Assembly: GCA_019914995.1 (NCBI GenBank)
Contig: CM034141.1
Span: 4,938,001 to 5,002,000, forward strand
Direction: 5' to 3'
Source of the DNA: Acanthochlamys bracteata
Taxonomy: Eukaryota > Streptophyta > Magnoliopsida > Pandanales > Velloziaceae
Length of the DNA: 64,000 nt
In this document: positions 24,473-35,462 of the stretch, one piece after another
How positions within the stretch are numbered: position 1 is the first letter of the stretch
How the letters are laid out: every line of letters begins with the position of its first letter
Made by a program: the position numbers and the translations under genes
The notes under the pieces: generated by a model
What the model saw: the letters and a program-made list of their open reading frames with translations, nothing else
Told to the model about the DNA's origin: nothing
The model's database searches: none

Positions 24473-25125
24473 ATGGCCACTGTTGAGGTATAATTTGAGA
24501 TTTCTATTTGTAGAATGTAAAGTTTGAAAAAAATCAAGGTATAGATTTTGTACTAAAGTTATTATATGATCCTCAAGTATAGGTTCAATCTGCAGCAACT
24601 GCGTTGCCTGAAAAGCAGGTCTCAGCAGAGGAGCAACAAGTGAAGAAGCCTCAAGAACTCACTCCTGATGAAGAAGAAAAACCAACTGAAGACATCACAA
24701 CATTGAAGACACCTGTAGACGAAGATCAGAAGCAGGAAGAGTTGGTTTCTGACAACACTGCTGATAATTCTCCAAAAGATGAAGAAGATTTAGAGAAAGC
24801 AGTGGAGCAGTTGACCATTGATGAAAAGAAACCAGCTGATAGCACTGCAACTGATGATCATGATGCTATTGAACCTTATGAAACTGTTGTTGAAGAAAAG
24901 AAAGACAATGAAGAAACTGCTCCTACATCAGAGCAAGAAGTAGCTGATGTTGATGAAAAGGTTAATGCCAAAGAGGCCGAGGTGGAGAAGGAGGAGCCCA
25001 TTGGGTCTGCGGCTTTATCTGAAGATGTTGCAGAAGAAGCGAAGAGTAGTGGTGTGGTTGTTGTCAGCGAAGAAGCTCCTGCTAGTGTTGTTGCTGCTGA
25101 TGCTGATGAGAAGAGTGATGAGTAG
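24473..25125 (+). CDS. Acidic Glu/Ala/Pro-rich protein, Hev b 5 (latex allergen)-like
   Basis: Two exons, 24473-24487 and 24583-25125, give 185 residues. Exon 1 encodes only MATVE, and the protein continues VQSAATALPEKQVSAEEQ. The start MATVEVQSAATALPE closely follows Hevea Hev b 5 (MASVEVESAATALPK). The remainder is low-complexity and rich in E, D, A, K and V, with repeated EEKP/DEKK-like patches. It has no signal peptide, cysteine or transmembrane segment, and it is probably intrinsically disordered and cytosolic. Family members are abundant acidic proteins of unknown biochemical role, known mainly as allergens. The tiny first exon explains why a plain open frame misses the start. A TATA box and leader lie upstream, and a TG-rich 3'UTR follows. 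Assignment rests on the N-terminus and composition. Confidence 0.85.
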
Positions 25126-25629
25126 ATGCGTGATGTTGAATAAGGAATTAGCCCAAAATGCTGTATGTTAGAGAGGTTTGGGTAATTTTCTAGTAGTTTA
25201 AGTTACAGTTGTGTTGTTATTGTTGTTGTTTGGAGTCTAGAATAAGTTTTAATTTGGTTCAATTATGTGTGTTTTATGATGTCGTTTGTAATATGAATGT
25301 AAGGATTACTATTAATTAGTAATGTTTGTTATGTGCCTTCTTCAAATATGTGATCTCTTTTTCTTCAAGTATTAGAAAAGTTCCACAATAACATTAATAG
25401 AATCGAAAAGTAACATACAGGTTACAAACTTTTTTTAGCTCTAAAGATTAATGTTTACAAATTGTTGGCATCCATATTTCTTATATTTCTGATTTCTGTC
25501 TTCTAGTTTCACTGACTTCTTCAGTAGATGGAACTTGCTAAGGGTAATGTGTCTTTTACATGTATGTTAACCTACTTGTATTTGCTTCAAGAGAAGGAAG
25601 GTTGGAAGCAAGTTTTGTAGAAAGCCTTA

Positions 25630-26905
25630 GTCGCATGACGATGATCCGCCTCTGACATTAACAAGTGAACATGTATAATTTATTGCAGGAACTCCTCTGT
25701 GCCGCAGGCGGATATCTCTAAGGAATAAGTGTTCCTAATCGCGATGGAGATTGACAGAAATTGGAGATGCAGATGTGTTCCTGATTTTCACCTTAGATTT
25801 TGATTGGATCCATCCTGCCTTCAGGAAACCACTCATCATGCGGATATCCTAATGAATACATGTTCCTGATTTTCACCTTAGATGGATACTGAAAGGCATT
25901 AGGAGAAAAAAATATAAAATAATCAAAATGGAAACTGGAATTGAGACTTGGCAATGGTTAAGTAACAAGGTTTACCTTTAAATCTGCATAAACCATTTGG
26001 GCAATACTTTTGATCGATGGTTATAGGATTGCGCACATTGTTCATTATCTCATCATCGAAGATAATATTGCTAGTGTATTGCTCGGTGAAGATTCCCTTG
26101 ACTTGATCCTCAAATCAATCCATTATCAGTGCCAGAAAGCCTACAATTCCTGACTACCACATTGGTAAGTTTCCTTCATGTGTATCTTTGCCAGTGCTTC
26201 CTATGTTGATTCCGTGCCCTGGGCTGCAGGACACACCATGGATTTTAATGTTAGAGCTACGTGGACAGATTGGAACACAATCACCTCCAGCAGCAATAAA
26301 CAATCCCACCATGACGCTTTTGTTGGAATTCCGTAGCCTATATGGATGCAATCCGTGTTTGGGATATAAGCGGGCAAGAAGCTTACATTGTTTGAATTCA
26401 CTACTTTTATATGGAAGAACTTGCTGTCAATGAAAGTATCTATTTTGAAACATGAAGAAGGAAAATCAAATCAAAGCCTTTACTTATTTGAATTGAAGTA
26501 AACAATAATGTTAGTGAAGTTCTGTTTTACCACTGGAAGTGGCTTGCAATGAAGATCTTTAGAACATCTGTTAAACTGCCTGGAATGAGCTTCCTGGCCA
26601 TCGAATTTCCGCTTCCGGGATACTCAATCCATTAAAGTTTTGAAGTTCAATCCATTCCATGCTGTAAGATTTGTCCATGATGATATATTTTCACGGGATT
26701 TTGTGAACGTGATTCCCTTGCAGATCCTCCAAATGTTATAGGACCAAGAAGGTACTGTCCCCTGATTACAATCCCTGCTTACTTTCCATGTTCACAAGCA
26801 TCCTTCCCTGCCAACTCAGTGCCTTATTGCTATCCGTTTTTCGTGCCATCAGGAACTGCTCCATAATTTCTTGTAAACTTCAAAGCATCAACAGTGTGAG
26901 AAATA
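25630..26905 (-). pseudogene. Polygalacturonase (GH28) pseudogene
   Basis: Pieces of a plant polygalacturonase follow in correct order on the minus strand but in shifting frames with stops. N-terminal TVDALKFTRNYGAVPDGTKN and DACEHGK lie at about 26900-26790, and YLLGPITFGG at about 26770-26710. WIELQNFNGLSIP is near 26650, DLHCKPLPVVKQNF near 26560 and FIDSKFFHIKVVNSNNVSF near 26430. PNTDCIHIG (the NTD motif) is at about 26360. GGDCVPICPRSSNIKIHGVS covers about 26297-26235, with the catalytic GDD changed to GGD. SPGHGINIGSTGKD (GHG motif kept) is at about 26230-26185, NNVRNPITIDQKYCPNGLC near 26040-25990, and SASPISVNLHRD near 25770. The RIK motif is lost. It is a dead copy, on the opposite strand about 6 kb from the intact GH28 gene. 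Its sequence differs enough that it is not a recent tandem duplicate. Confidence 0.85.
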
Positions 26906-27429
26906 GCCAATCTAACCATGTCTTCAAGAAAAGATTCTTTTGCAACTTGTAGCATTGAAATTCCAGCAAATGCTTTACACATTTATGCGGAAAACTGTAA
27001 CATGAGCACTAAATCCACTGTAATGTATCTTCTTCTAACTTCGAAAAATTTGAACACATGAATGTCATGAATATTAACATCCATCCATCGCGATTTCTGT
27101 GTTCAGCCCAAATTTGATTCGTCTAATTACAGCCCAAACAAGTCCAAATTTCATATAATCAACTCGCAGACAACAATGAAAGACTTTGTTTCCAGCTAAT
27201 TTGATGAAGCGCCAAAGATTATTGGTTGATAGAAAACAGTTTTGTAAATGTACAGCTTAATGAATTAAATTGAATTTATTGTCGGTAATAAGGTTGAAAA
27301 TTCTCATTCTGGAAACCATGAAGCAAACGTGGTATACAGAAGAGCAAAAGAAAATCAACTTATGAGTGTTTATTTAGAGATATTTTAAAAAATAAGTTCT
27401 AAATTTTAACTACAAAAATAAGAAGATTA

Positions 27430-27451
27430 CATATATATATATATATATATA
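27430..27451. repeat. (TA)n microsatellite
   Basis: A run of about eleven TA units on the plus strand. Confidence 0.9.
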
Positions 27452-27743
27452 ATTTTTTTATAAATTTGTTTTGAATATATTTTATAAAATAATATAAAAA
27501 ATTTATTGTAAATTTTAGAAATAAAAATTAGAAAGAAAATTAAGTTGAAAAGCAAAACTAGACGTCCCCTTAGCAACAAAGTGAATCTAATCTTCCTCTT
27601 CTCAAGTTTCTCAAATTCTTCACTTCTTTTCTTGCTCTTCACACTACATACTTTGAAACCAAGCTAGAATCTCTGTTTTTCTCAATATTTTAAAGAAAGT
27701 TGGAATCTTTTGTTGTTGGTTCCTGTGAAAAGATTTGGGAAAA

Positions 27744-27950
27744 ATGTGTGGAAGAAGAACTGGTGAGAGTTGGTTTTGTGCCAACTTTGATGAAATTGTG
27801 TTTCTGATTCTGTTGATGGCTGTGGTCAATTGCCAGAAACCAACTTTTTGGAAGACATTGAATGTAAAAGGTTTGCAAAGAAAACTTGATCATCTTAGAA
27901 ACCGATTGTTTCAGTTTGTTCATATGTTCTTTAGGATCTCAACTGGGTAG
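27744..27950 (+). CDS. Small unrecognised open frame, 68 codons
   Basis: The frame starts MCGRRTGESWFCANFDEI and has a hydrophobic middle (VFLILLMAVVN) and a basic tail (KGLQRKLDHLRNRLFQF). The 130 nt upstream look like a plant 5' leader (pyrimidine-rich, CT repeats). A donor-like CTG|GTAGGT overlaps its stop. A downstream acceptor near 28820 would extend the frame by about 24 codons (NTPAYFLVQLLMHINGV...). No family is recognised. This could be a small membrane peptide gene, an exon of a non-coding transcript, or chance. Confidence 0.2.
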   Translation: MCGRRTGESWFCANFDEIVFLILLMAVVNCQKPTFWKTLNVKGLQRKLDHLRNRLFQFVHMFFRISTG

Positions 27951-30022
27951 GTTTGATGGAATTGTTTGTATTTTGAAGTTTATATATGCAACTTTGCTGC
28001 CTCACAACCTTTATTTGTTAGAGTTCGTAAAGCAGTGCTTATTTTCTTTTTTTATTCTAATTTTTATTTCTTATTTTTTAATAAACTTTCTTAAATATTT
28101 TACATTTTTTTAAATTTAAAAAATATTAAAAAATTTTACGTAAGATTTTGTTATTACTTTTTTAAGTATTTAGATAAAAAAATAGAATTCGCTTTCTAAA
28201 AATTCTAAAAATATTTTCATTTTAGAAAAACTCTTTTACAAAAATTAATCCAAACATCCCCTTAATTATTATTATTGTTTGTGAGACATCATGATAAAAA
28301 AATAAATCATACTTCAACAGGCTTTCACAAAGCTTAGGGCGTGTTTTAATTTGTAAGAATGAGTTTCGTGAAATTGAGTTCGATATAACTTGAGTTCGAT
28401 AAAAAGTGGATTAAAGATAGATTTAGTTAGTGTGGGATAAACTAAAGTATAAGAAATAAGTTCAAACTCAAAATCTAGCTGGAAAAGTGAGTTCTCTGAA
28501 ACTGAAACAAGCTTTTAGAGGATTGAGTGCAGTTAGTTAAATATGCTTTAAAATTCACAAATATGGACTTCATACTGAATATGCATTCATGCATCTTTAT
28601 ACTGCAAAAAGGACATCCGCAAGTAGGTTCAAAGATCGTTCTGCATATAAGTTTTTGGCTTATATTCGTAACATCTAGTTAAACTTAAAGGCCTTGACAA
28701 TGATTGCCAATTACATTTGGTGTATTTTGAAATATATCATTCTCTATTGTTGCTTACTGTAGATAGTTCTTTTATGATTTATTATATGGTCCAGCAACTG
28801 TTTATGACAACAATCTGCAGGTAATACACCAGCTTATTTCCTGGTTCAACTTCTTATGCATATCAATGGAGTTACGTGGATAGTTCAACTGATGTAATTT
28901 CATGGTACTTTGCGATCTGAGATTGAAGTATTTGTCTACTGGAGCTGTTGCTTAATAATGGTACCACTATCTGAGAAGCATATCATCATAGACAGACTGC
29001 AGAGTACTTCGTCAAATACGTCAGGGTATTCACAATTTGGAAACATATGTAAAATCTTAGTTGAAAGCATGATATTTCTATCAATTTCTATGTTAAAATT
29101 CGATAACAACCAATCTGTTGTAGTCGCTTGAAGATATTACTGAAGTTTCCAGTGGAGCAATTTGGCTGAATGTACAGGTAAGGTAACTGAAAAACTCAAG
29201 TTGCATTTTGTTTGCTTAAGACATTTACCTTGATCAAAATTATTTTAGTAAATATGATGTTGTCCTGTGATGCAGCATGATATGTTCTATAGGCAGCATA
29301 ATTTGAGCATGAAGAGTCACTTATATTCTTCGTGAAAGCACAACAAGATAAGCTATATCTCATCTATGGAAGTTAGTTTGCTTAGAGATAAGATTGGCAC
29401 TTATAGAAAGGAAGACTAAACTCATTTTTTGTTTTCTTGAGGAAGATTTAGCTGAGCCTTCCACCAACATAACATATAGTTCGCTGTTGAAAAATCTAAC
29501 ACTTAGCAAATCATTGCTTCATGCACTCTTTTTCCTAAGCATTATATTTGGCATGATCTATATCTTCAGCCTTATACCTCAGTTGTGCTGATGCTCACGG
29601 AGAAGGGCTATTGGTTTTCGCATCTGATTTTGCAGATGACGCACATTTTAGTTACAATTACAGCATGGATCTAATTGCAGAATATCTTTCTTTTATTGAT
29701 AATGGCATATTCTCAGTTAATGAATTCTGACTGACTTTCCTGTCGCTGTGAAAGAGGCAAGAGATGGTACATTACACTTTTTATCATCATACAACAAATC
29801 AGAGATTTCAACTTTTTTCCTTAAAATTGTAACATTTTTCTAATGCATACTCATCAAAGCTACTCTCAGATACCTTATCACATTCAGTGTGCATTCATTT
29901 CACTGTAAGTCCTGAGTATCATCACTATATATTTATTTGATCACTAAAACAAAGAATTCATACAGAAAGAACCTTTTCTGTTGTAAGAAATTAGAAGTTT
30001 GTTAGAGTACTAGAGGGTGAAA

Positions 30023-30560
30023 ATGGCAGCTTCCAGAAAGCCCCTTTTGTTCATTGTTTTAGTAGCTGTTTTTTGTGATGTTTGCAGCATCGCCACACTG
30101 GTAGGAACTTATTTTTCCGTTCATATTTCTAAAACATACTAACTAAATCTTTGATAAACCGATAATAACTGTCTTCTTGTTTTCTATGTATACAGAGTGC
30201 CTGGGAGATGAATCAAAGCACAACGTTGTAAGGCTTCATCTTGATAAAAATGCTCATTTCTCCAACATAATTGTGTTATGATCTTTGGTCTTTAACATCT
30301 ATCTCATTGCTTGTGTTGTTGCTAGGCGTAAGAATGGCGCATTGTGAATTTTCAAGCAAACCATTCAAACCTGCAGAAAGGTTTGGGTTACATCTGCGGT
30401 ACGGTGAACTGCAGCTCTATCAAACTGTGGTGGCTCTTCTTTTTTTACCCAATACACTTCTGAGCCTTTGCCGCAGTTGTACACAATCTCTTCCATCACA
30501 CCAAACTCCTGCCTGTTTGGTGGTGATTCTTTATTTACACAATCTCTCTGTTTGTAATTC
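30023..30560 (+). pseudogene. X8 (CBM43) domain secreted-protein pseudogene
   Basis: A clean signal-peptide exon (30023-30100, MAASRKPLLFIVLVAVFCDV) ends in a GT donor. Further on, at about 30336-30430, one frame reads VNFQANHSNLQKGLGYICG, then TVNCSSIKL. This is the X8 signature (WCVAxPxAxxxxLQxxLDYACGxGxDCSxI). Expected continuations follow in other frames: FYPNTL-like, AAVVHNLFHH, then SCLFGGDSLFT (about 30440-30545). The Trp-Cys that opens the domain is Trp-Arg here, and there are stops and frame changes. X8 proteins bind beta-1,3-glucan (callose), often at plasmodesmata; this copy should not make a working domain. The exact exon limits are uncertain. Confidence 0.6.
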
Positions 30561-32584
30561 CTACTGTTAAATTTTTTTCTGAAAACAACTCTTACTGATC
30601 TAGATTCTTGTTCTTTTCATTTTTGCAACGCTGGTGAAATGCATCTACAACTAATATTGGCTTCCGTAATAATAAAACGGCCTCTGCAGGGGTAACTGTC
30701 ATATATTGGTTTTCCATTTGTAGTACAATGTTTCTATGATCTTTTGATAGTATCAAAAGAATCATAGACTGAATTGAAGTATCGAGTTTCTTGTTTCTGA
30801 TTGAAGAATTAAAGTGAGACAGTGTTACTTGTAGAAGGACAAACTTAACTCCTCTAACAAATGTTTTCCTTACAAATCCTTAGCATGTGTTACGCTTCTG
30901 CATTTCATCCCTTCATTCCATATTCATCGAACAAATACCAGACCTTCACTGACTTAAAAATGACATTCTCATCCAGAATTACGTTCGACATATTGGTCTT
31001 AACTTGGTTTGTCTCAAGTGCAATGCTCAATGTTGTCCCAACTACAAACTACTGCAAAGACCTGCTTACTTGAGAGCTTCGCTATATTAACCACCAACAT
31101 TGCATACACTACCCAACTGACAAGTTATGCCAACAATAGCTGGATTATTGGGGAATGACACTAAGGGCTTGTATGCTTCACCATAAGTGATCCGGAAGTT
31201 ATTCTCTTCCTAAAAAATAACTTTTACATGACTTTGCATGTTGACTTTCGTAAAGTTACTCTCACAAATTCACTTTCCAACAACTCACTTTTTACATACT
31301 TTTTAGGAACTCACTTGTAAACAAGTAACCCATGCCCCTTCAGCCTAATCATGTTTGGGGAGAAGGGAGGAGAAGTGTTTGGGATGATGTTCCAAGGATT
31401 CATTCATAGATTTTCAGAACTAGAAACGCATCGGAACAAAAACTATGAAGAAATTTAAATGGAAATTTGAATGAAAAATGTGATGCATTTTGAGTATATG
31501 TGGCGTGTAACATGTGATCGTTCATGAATCATGTATTATATGTGAGTTTCATTGTTATTTGCTAAGGCTTCTAAAGTACTTTTAGCTTCTTGAATTCAGA
31601 AATTTCTTTTACTGAATCTTCAAAGACGGCAAGTTTCTTGTGATTAATTGGATACAACTTCTCTTAAATATCACAATAACTGTATAAATGTTCGAAAATT
31701 TTTGCTGTTTTTCATACGAAAGACGTCATAAAAGTTTGATAAAATGGCAGTTTCAGATACTTCCGCACAGATACATTTTTTTGCAAGTACTACAGACAGG
31801 AAAATTCTGTACCTGATAAAATTTCCTAGTTCTTATTATTGAAACATGCATGTTGGTATCTTGTTCATCTACATTCCAATTCATCAAATAGTTATATGTA
31901 CTATAAAACACAATAGAACAACATGTAAAAATAATTGATGGTGTTAACTAGCTACTAGCTTTCAAAGTCATAGAACGGGTTAGGGAAATATCTGCATACC
32001 ATAATGTTCATACAATTTTTTGATCAAATTTAGTTTCTCTAGCAATCGAAAGATACCCAAAAACAAAAGAAAAAATGCTATTGATTGATGATTTAATAGT
32101 TAGTGAAATCTGTTCGATTCATCTGTTCGCCTTTTATCGCTGGATAATTCATGAAGAAGAAATTTTTGAAAGGTAAGAATTAGTTAGGACTTTTTTTTAG
32201 AGTTTCCAAGTTCTTGTCAGTTCAACGAACATGAAGATAAGGAAATCTTTTTATAAAAAAAGAAAAAAGGAGATTCATAACTTTTTATCTCAACAATCAT
32301 ATAGAAAGAAACACAAGCAAGAGAAAAGATTTCAATCTTAATCATACAAAAAGGAGGGGGCCGGAAAACATTTTCAAAGTTAAAAGAGTGGAAGTTGAAA
32401 TGAATACAAATATCAGTTACTAACTGAAAATGTTTTCGCGGAAAAAAATACTAAAGAAAGTAGGGAGGCTCATGCAAAGAAACACAAACCAGTTTGTTTC
32501 AAGTTTCAGGTGTTGGAAGGTTGAAAATCCTATCTAGAAAATCTAGGAGAAGAAGGTTAGAATTTTAGGATGAAGGTTTTCTTC
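30561..32584. other. Intergenic DNA upstream of the polygalacturonase gene
   Basis: No coding gene was recognised. An AT-rich segment at about 31165-31335 has partly complementary ends (GGGCTTGTATGC / ACAAGTAACCC) and may be a small MITE. Open frames at 30861-31073 and elsewhere look like chance. The right end is the GH28 promoter. Confidence 0.5.
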
Positions 32585-32591
32585 TATATAA
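32585..32591 (+). promoter_or_regulatory. TATA box of the polygalacturonase gene
   Basis: TATATAA lies 61 nt upstream of the ATG, giving a short leader of about 30 nt. Confidence 0.7.
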
Positions 32592-32645
32592 GGCGCCGCA
32601 GAGTGATAACAATGACATCAAGCAGCTGCTCGGAGGAAGAACAAA

Positions 32646-34162
32646 ATGATAAGATCAAAATCAGGAGTTAGAAGTAAATGCTTGGAAATTTTTATCTTGC
32701 TGTTCTTCTTCGATCTACAAATATTCTCCATTGCTGATACTGACAGCACTGATACTCCCACGGACGATGATAATGGATACGTCAAAATTAATGTAATGGA
32801 TTTCGGCGCAATCAGTGATGGCGAAACAGATAGCACAAGAGTAAGTAAAAAAATACATTAAATTCCTATATATGTTTTATAATATTTCAAATTTATTTGG
32901 TTTTTGTAGGCATTTATGAGGGCATGGGAGAAGGCATGCTCAAATGAAGGGAAGCAACGCATTGTAATACCAGAGGGTTCGTTCCTAGTTGGTCCATTAG
33001 AGTTCAAAGGACCCTGTAATGGAACCAGCATTGCAATGCAAATTAAAGGAGAGCTCAAGGCTTCGACCGATCTCTCCATCTTTCATAATGATCAATGGAT
33101 TTCTTTTGATCATGTCGATAACCTGAAGATCACCGGAACAGGTAAACTCAACGGTCAGGGAGCTTCGGCGTGGCCTTTCAACCAGTGTTCTAAGAAGAAA
33201 GACTGCGAAGTCCTCCCTACAGTAAGTGTAATAGCTACCATTTTCTTGTCCTTCATATAACAAGCTGTCACCGGACACGTTGCGAATTTAATTTTTAAAA
33301 ATTTTAAAAGTTTCCTACGGACTGCAGTCGCTGAAGTTGAACTACGTCAGTAACGCCACTGTCAGCCACATCTCATCGGTGGACAGCAAATCATTCCACA
33401 TAGTAATCTTCGAGTCAACTGACGTAACGTTACACCATATCAAAATCACTGCTGACCGTGACAGCCCCAACACGGACGGAATCCACATAGGCGATTCAAC
33501 GAACGTCAAGATTTCGCAATCCATCATCGGAACAGGTGACGATTGCGTCTCCATAGGTCCTGGCAGCACCAACGTAGATATCTCAGACATCTATTGCGGT
33601 CCTGGCCATGGCATTAGTGTAGGAAGTTTAGGAAGGTACGCGATTGAAGACAATGTCCGTGGTCTCACAGTGACCAACTGCACGCTCACCGGAACAACTA
33701 ACGGCGTCAGAGTAAAGACGTGGCAGTCGTCTACGTCGAGCTCCGCTTCAGATTTGATGTTCAAGGGTATAGTCATGCGTAATGTTACAAATCCAATCAT
33801 CATTGATCAAGAGTACTGCCCTTACGCCTCTTGTGCGGACAAGGTAATTAATATAATCAAGCACTTTTTTTCCGTTCGTTTTTTAAAAGGAAAAAGAACA
33901 AAGAATCATTACAGGTGAAAATATGTTTTTACAGACGCCGTCAATGGTGAAGATAAGCAATATAAAGTTCGAGAACATAAGAGGGACGTCAGCGTCGAAG
34001 GTGGCGGTGAACCTTGTGTGCAGCAAGGCAGTGCCTTGCAAAGACGTCGAGCTGAACGAAATTGATTTGAAGTACGTAGAGCAAGGAGTGATAACTTCAT
34101 CTCTTTGTTCTAATGTTGATGGCATTGCCAAAGGCAGTGTTACTCCTCCACCTTGCTTCTGA
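32646..34162 (+). CDS. Polygalacturonase, GH28, exo-PG/pollen-type clade
   Basis: GH28 enzymes hydrolyse alpha-1,4-galacturonan in pectin in the cell wall. Four exons read in phase: 32646-32840, 32910-33221, 33328-33843 and 33935-34162. They give 416 residues, normal for the family. A hydrophobic signal segment (CLEIFILLFFFDLQIFSIA) precedes the short NVMDFGAISDGETDST start of the beta-helix. The catalytic motifs are present: SPNTDGIHIGDS, GTGDDCVSIGPGS and CGPGHGISVGSLGR. The fourth motif reads GVRVKTW rather than the usual RIK, a conservative change. The C-terminal IRGTSASKVAVNLVCSKAVPC and cysteine pairs are typical of the exo-PG/pollen clade. No lesion was seen. A dead relative lies at 25.6-26.9 kb on the other strand. 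Endo versus exo action cannot be settled from sequence alone. Confidence 0.93.
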
Positions 34163-34347
34163 ATTATTACAAAATTTTCATTTTTATTTTCGTTTTTCTT
34201 GAGTTATGTATAGAAATGTGAAGATTAATTACATTTTTAAAGTTATGATTGATAAACATAAAAATGGGCCAAATAAATATTTGAACATTTGTGAATGTGT
34301 TAGGTTTGTAATATCAATTGAATTTATGTTTTTATCACCAAATATAA

Positions 34348-34600
34348 AGGGTGTTTGGCATTGCTTACCCTAAGAAAAGTTTTTTAATTTTTAATTTCAT
34401 ATTTTTTAATATATTTTTTATAAATATTTAAAAATTTAGAAAGTATAAAAAAATTATACGTAGTAAGATCTTTTTATTGCATATTATTATTATTATTTTT
34501 TTTAGATAAAAAAAAACTCATTTTTAAAAAAAAATAAAAATATATATCTTTCATTTCAGAAATTTTTATTTCAAAATTATTCCCAAACGCTCCTTAAATT
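34348..34600 (+). mobile_element. Family-A AT-rich MITE-like element
   Basis: It begins near GTGTTTGGCATTGC and ends near CCCAAACGCTCC. The core GTAGTAAGATCTTTTTATTG followed by CATATT is well preserved, with long A/T tracts on either side. The outer CGTTTGG-type ends are inverted. Confidence 0.65.
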
Positions 34601-35174
34601 AAAAGATGCATTATATAATCCTTTACTATTATTTTGTTTACAATCCAAGAAGTAGGTCACCAACTTATAATACAATTAGTTCTTAATGAACAAACCAAAC
34701 AGTTGAATTTGTAATTAATAAAATTAAAGTGTGAAAATTGCTCTAAAAACATGATTGTTATGATTTTTCAAAAAAAAGAAAACGATATAATTTAATTCGT
34801 TGAGATTCGTAAAGATGAGATACCGTGAATTTGTACATAATAATCTTAATTTTATGTAACAATTAATTCACATAAATCCTAATCATAAATTTAGAAATTT
34901 AATAATTTTCACAAAATTTTAAACAAGAAAAAAAAGTTTCTTGATCTATTAGTATTTTTTTGGATCAATTATGTCTTTTGAGAATGTTGATTTCTCTCTT
35001 TAATTTCATCTTAATTTCGAAAAAAAATAGCTCATAAAAATTTCAAATATAGATTGGAATAAAGAGAGAACAAAAATCTACTTTTCTTTAGGATATATTT
35101 AATAGCGTAATCGGTACACCAACAAAAGTTTATCTAACAAGATGTTAATTTCGTGCTCTGTCACTCTTGTCATC

Positions 35175-35310
35175 ATCACCTTGGTCAACGTCGAACCAGA
35201 CCCCTTGCTTTACAATAGTCAAAACTGAACCAAACCCCTCTGTGGACAATAGTCAACGCCGAACCAAACCCCTCGGTGTTTTCTCATCATCACCAAAATT
35301 CACCGAACTT
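35175..35310 (+). promoter_or_regulatory. Imperfect three-copy promoter repeat with W-box-like cores
   Basis: Three roughly 38-44-nt units contain GGTCAACGTCGAACCAGACC, AGTCAAAACTGAACCAAACC and AGTCAACGCCGAACCAAACC. Each is followed by a CCCTT/CCCTC tail; CATCATCACC flanks the set on both sides. GTCAA is the reverse complement of the TTGAC core bound by WRKY factors. The cluster ends about 80 nt before the TATA box, a position suited to stress or elicitor control of the BAHD gene. Function is inferred. Confidence 0.5.
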
Positions 35311-35389
35311 CGCACCAAACCATTTGTATGATTCTTTACCAACTGCATATTGTAGAACTGCCAACCTTCTAATGTCTTCTTTCAAACCT

Positions 35390-35397
35390 TATAAATA
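35390..35397 (+). promoter_or_regulatory. TATA box of the BAHD gene
   Basis: TATAAATA lies 73 nt before the ATG, followed by a pyrimidine-rich leader. Confidence 0.8.
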
Positions 35398-35462
35398 CCG
35401 CACTCCTACCTCTCTTCGCCTGCACCGACTGTGAGCTCTCAAGTGTCAGCACTTTAAAAGCA

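Larger units (their letters stand above)
26906..30022. other. Intergenic DNA with repeats and one small open frame
   Basis: A TA microsatellite lies at about 27430-27451, a family-A-like block at about 28020-28260 and a family-B repeat at about 28337-28520. The rest is unremarkable. A 68-codon frame at 27744-27950 is listed separately. Open frames at 28910-29131 and 29394-29591 have no recognisable similarity. Confidence 0.5.
34163..35389. other. Intergenic DNA: GH28 3' region, MITE, BAHD promoter
   Basis: A family-A MITE-like element occupies about 34348-34600. A promoter repeat with W-box-like cores lies at 35175-35310. No coding gene is visible. Confidence 0.6.

Noticed and set aside
32858-34131. 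Minus-strand open frames across the polygalacturonase exons
   Set aside because: They mirror the plus-strand GH28 exons and have no independent similarity.
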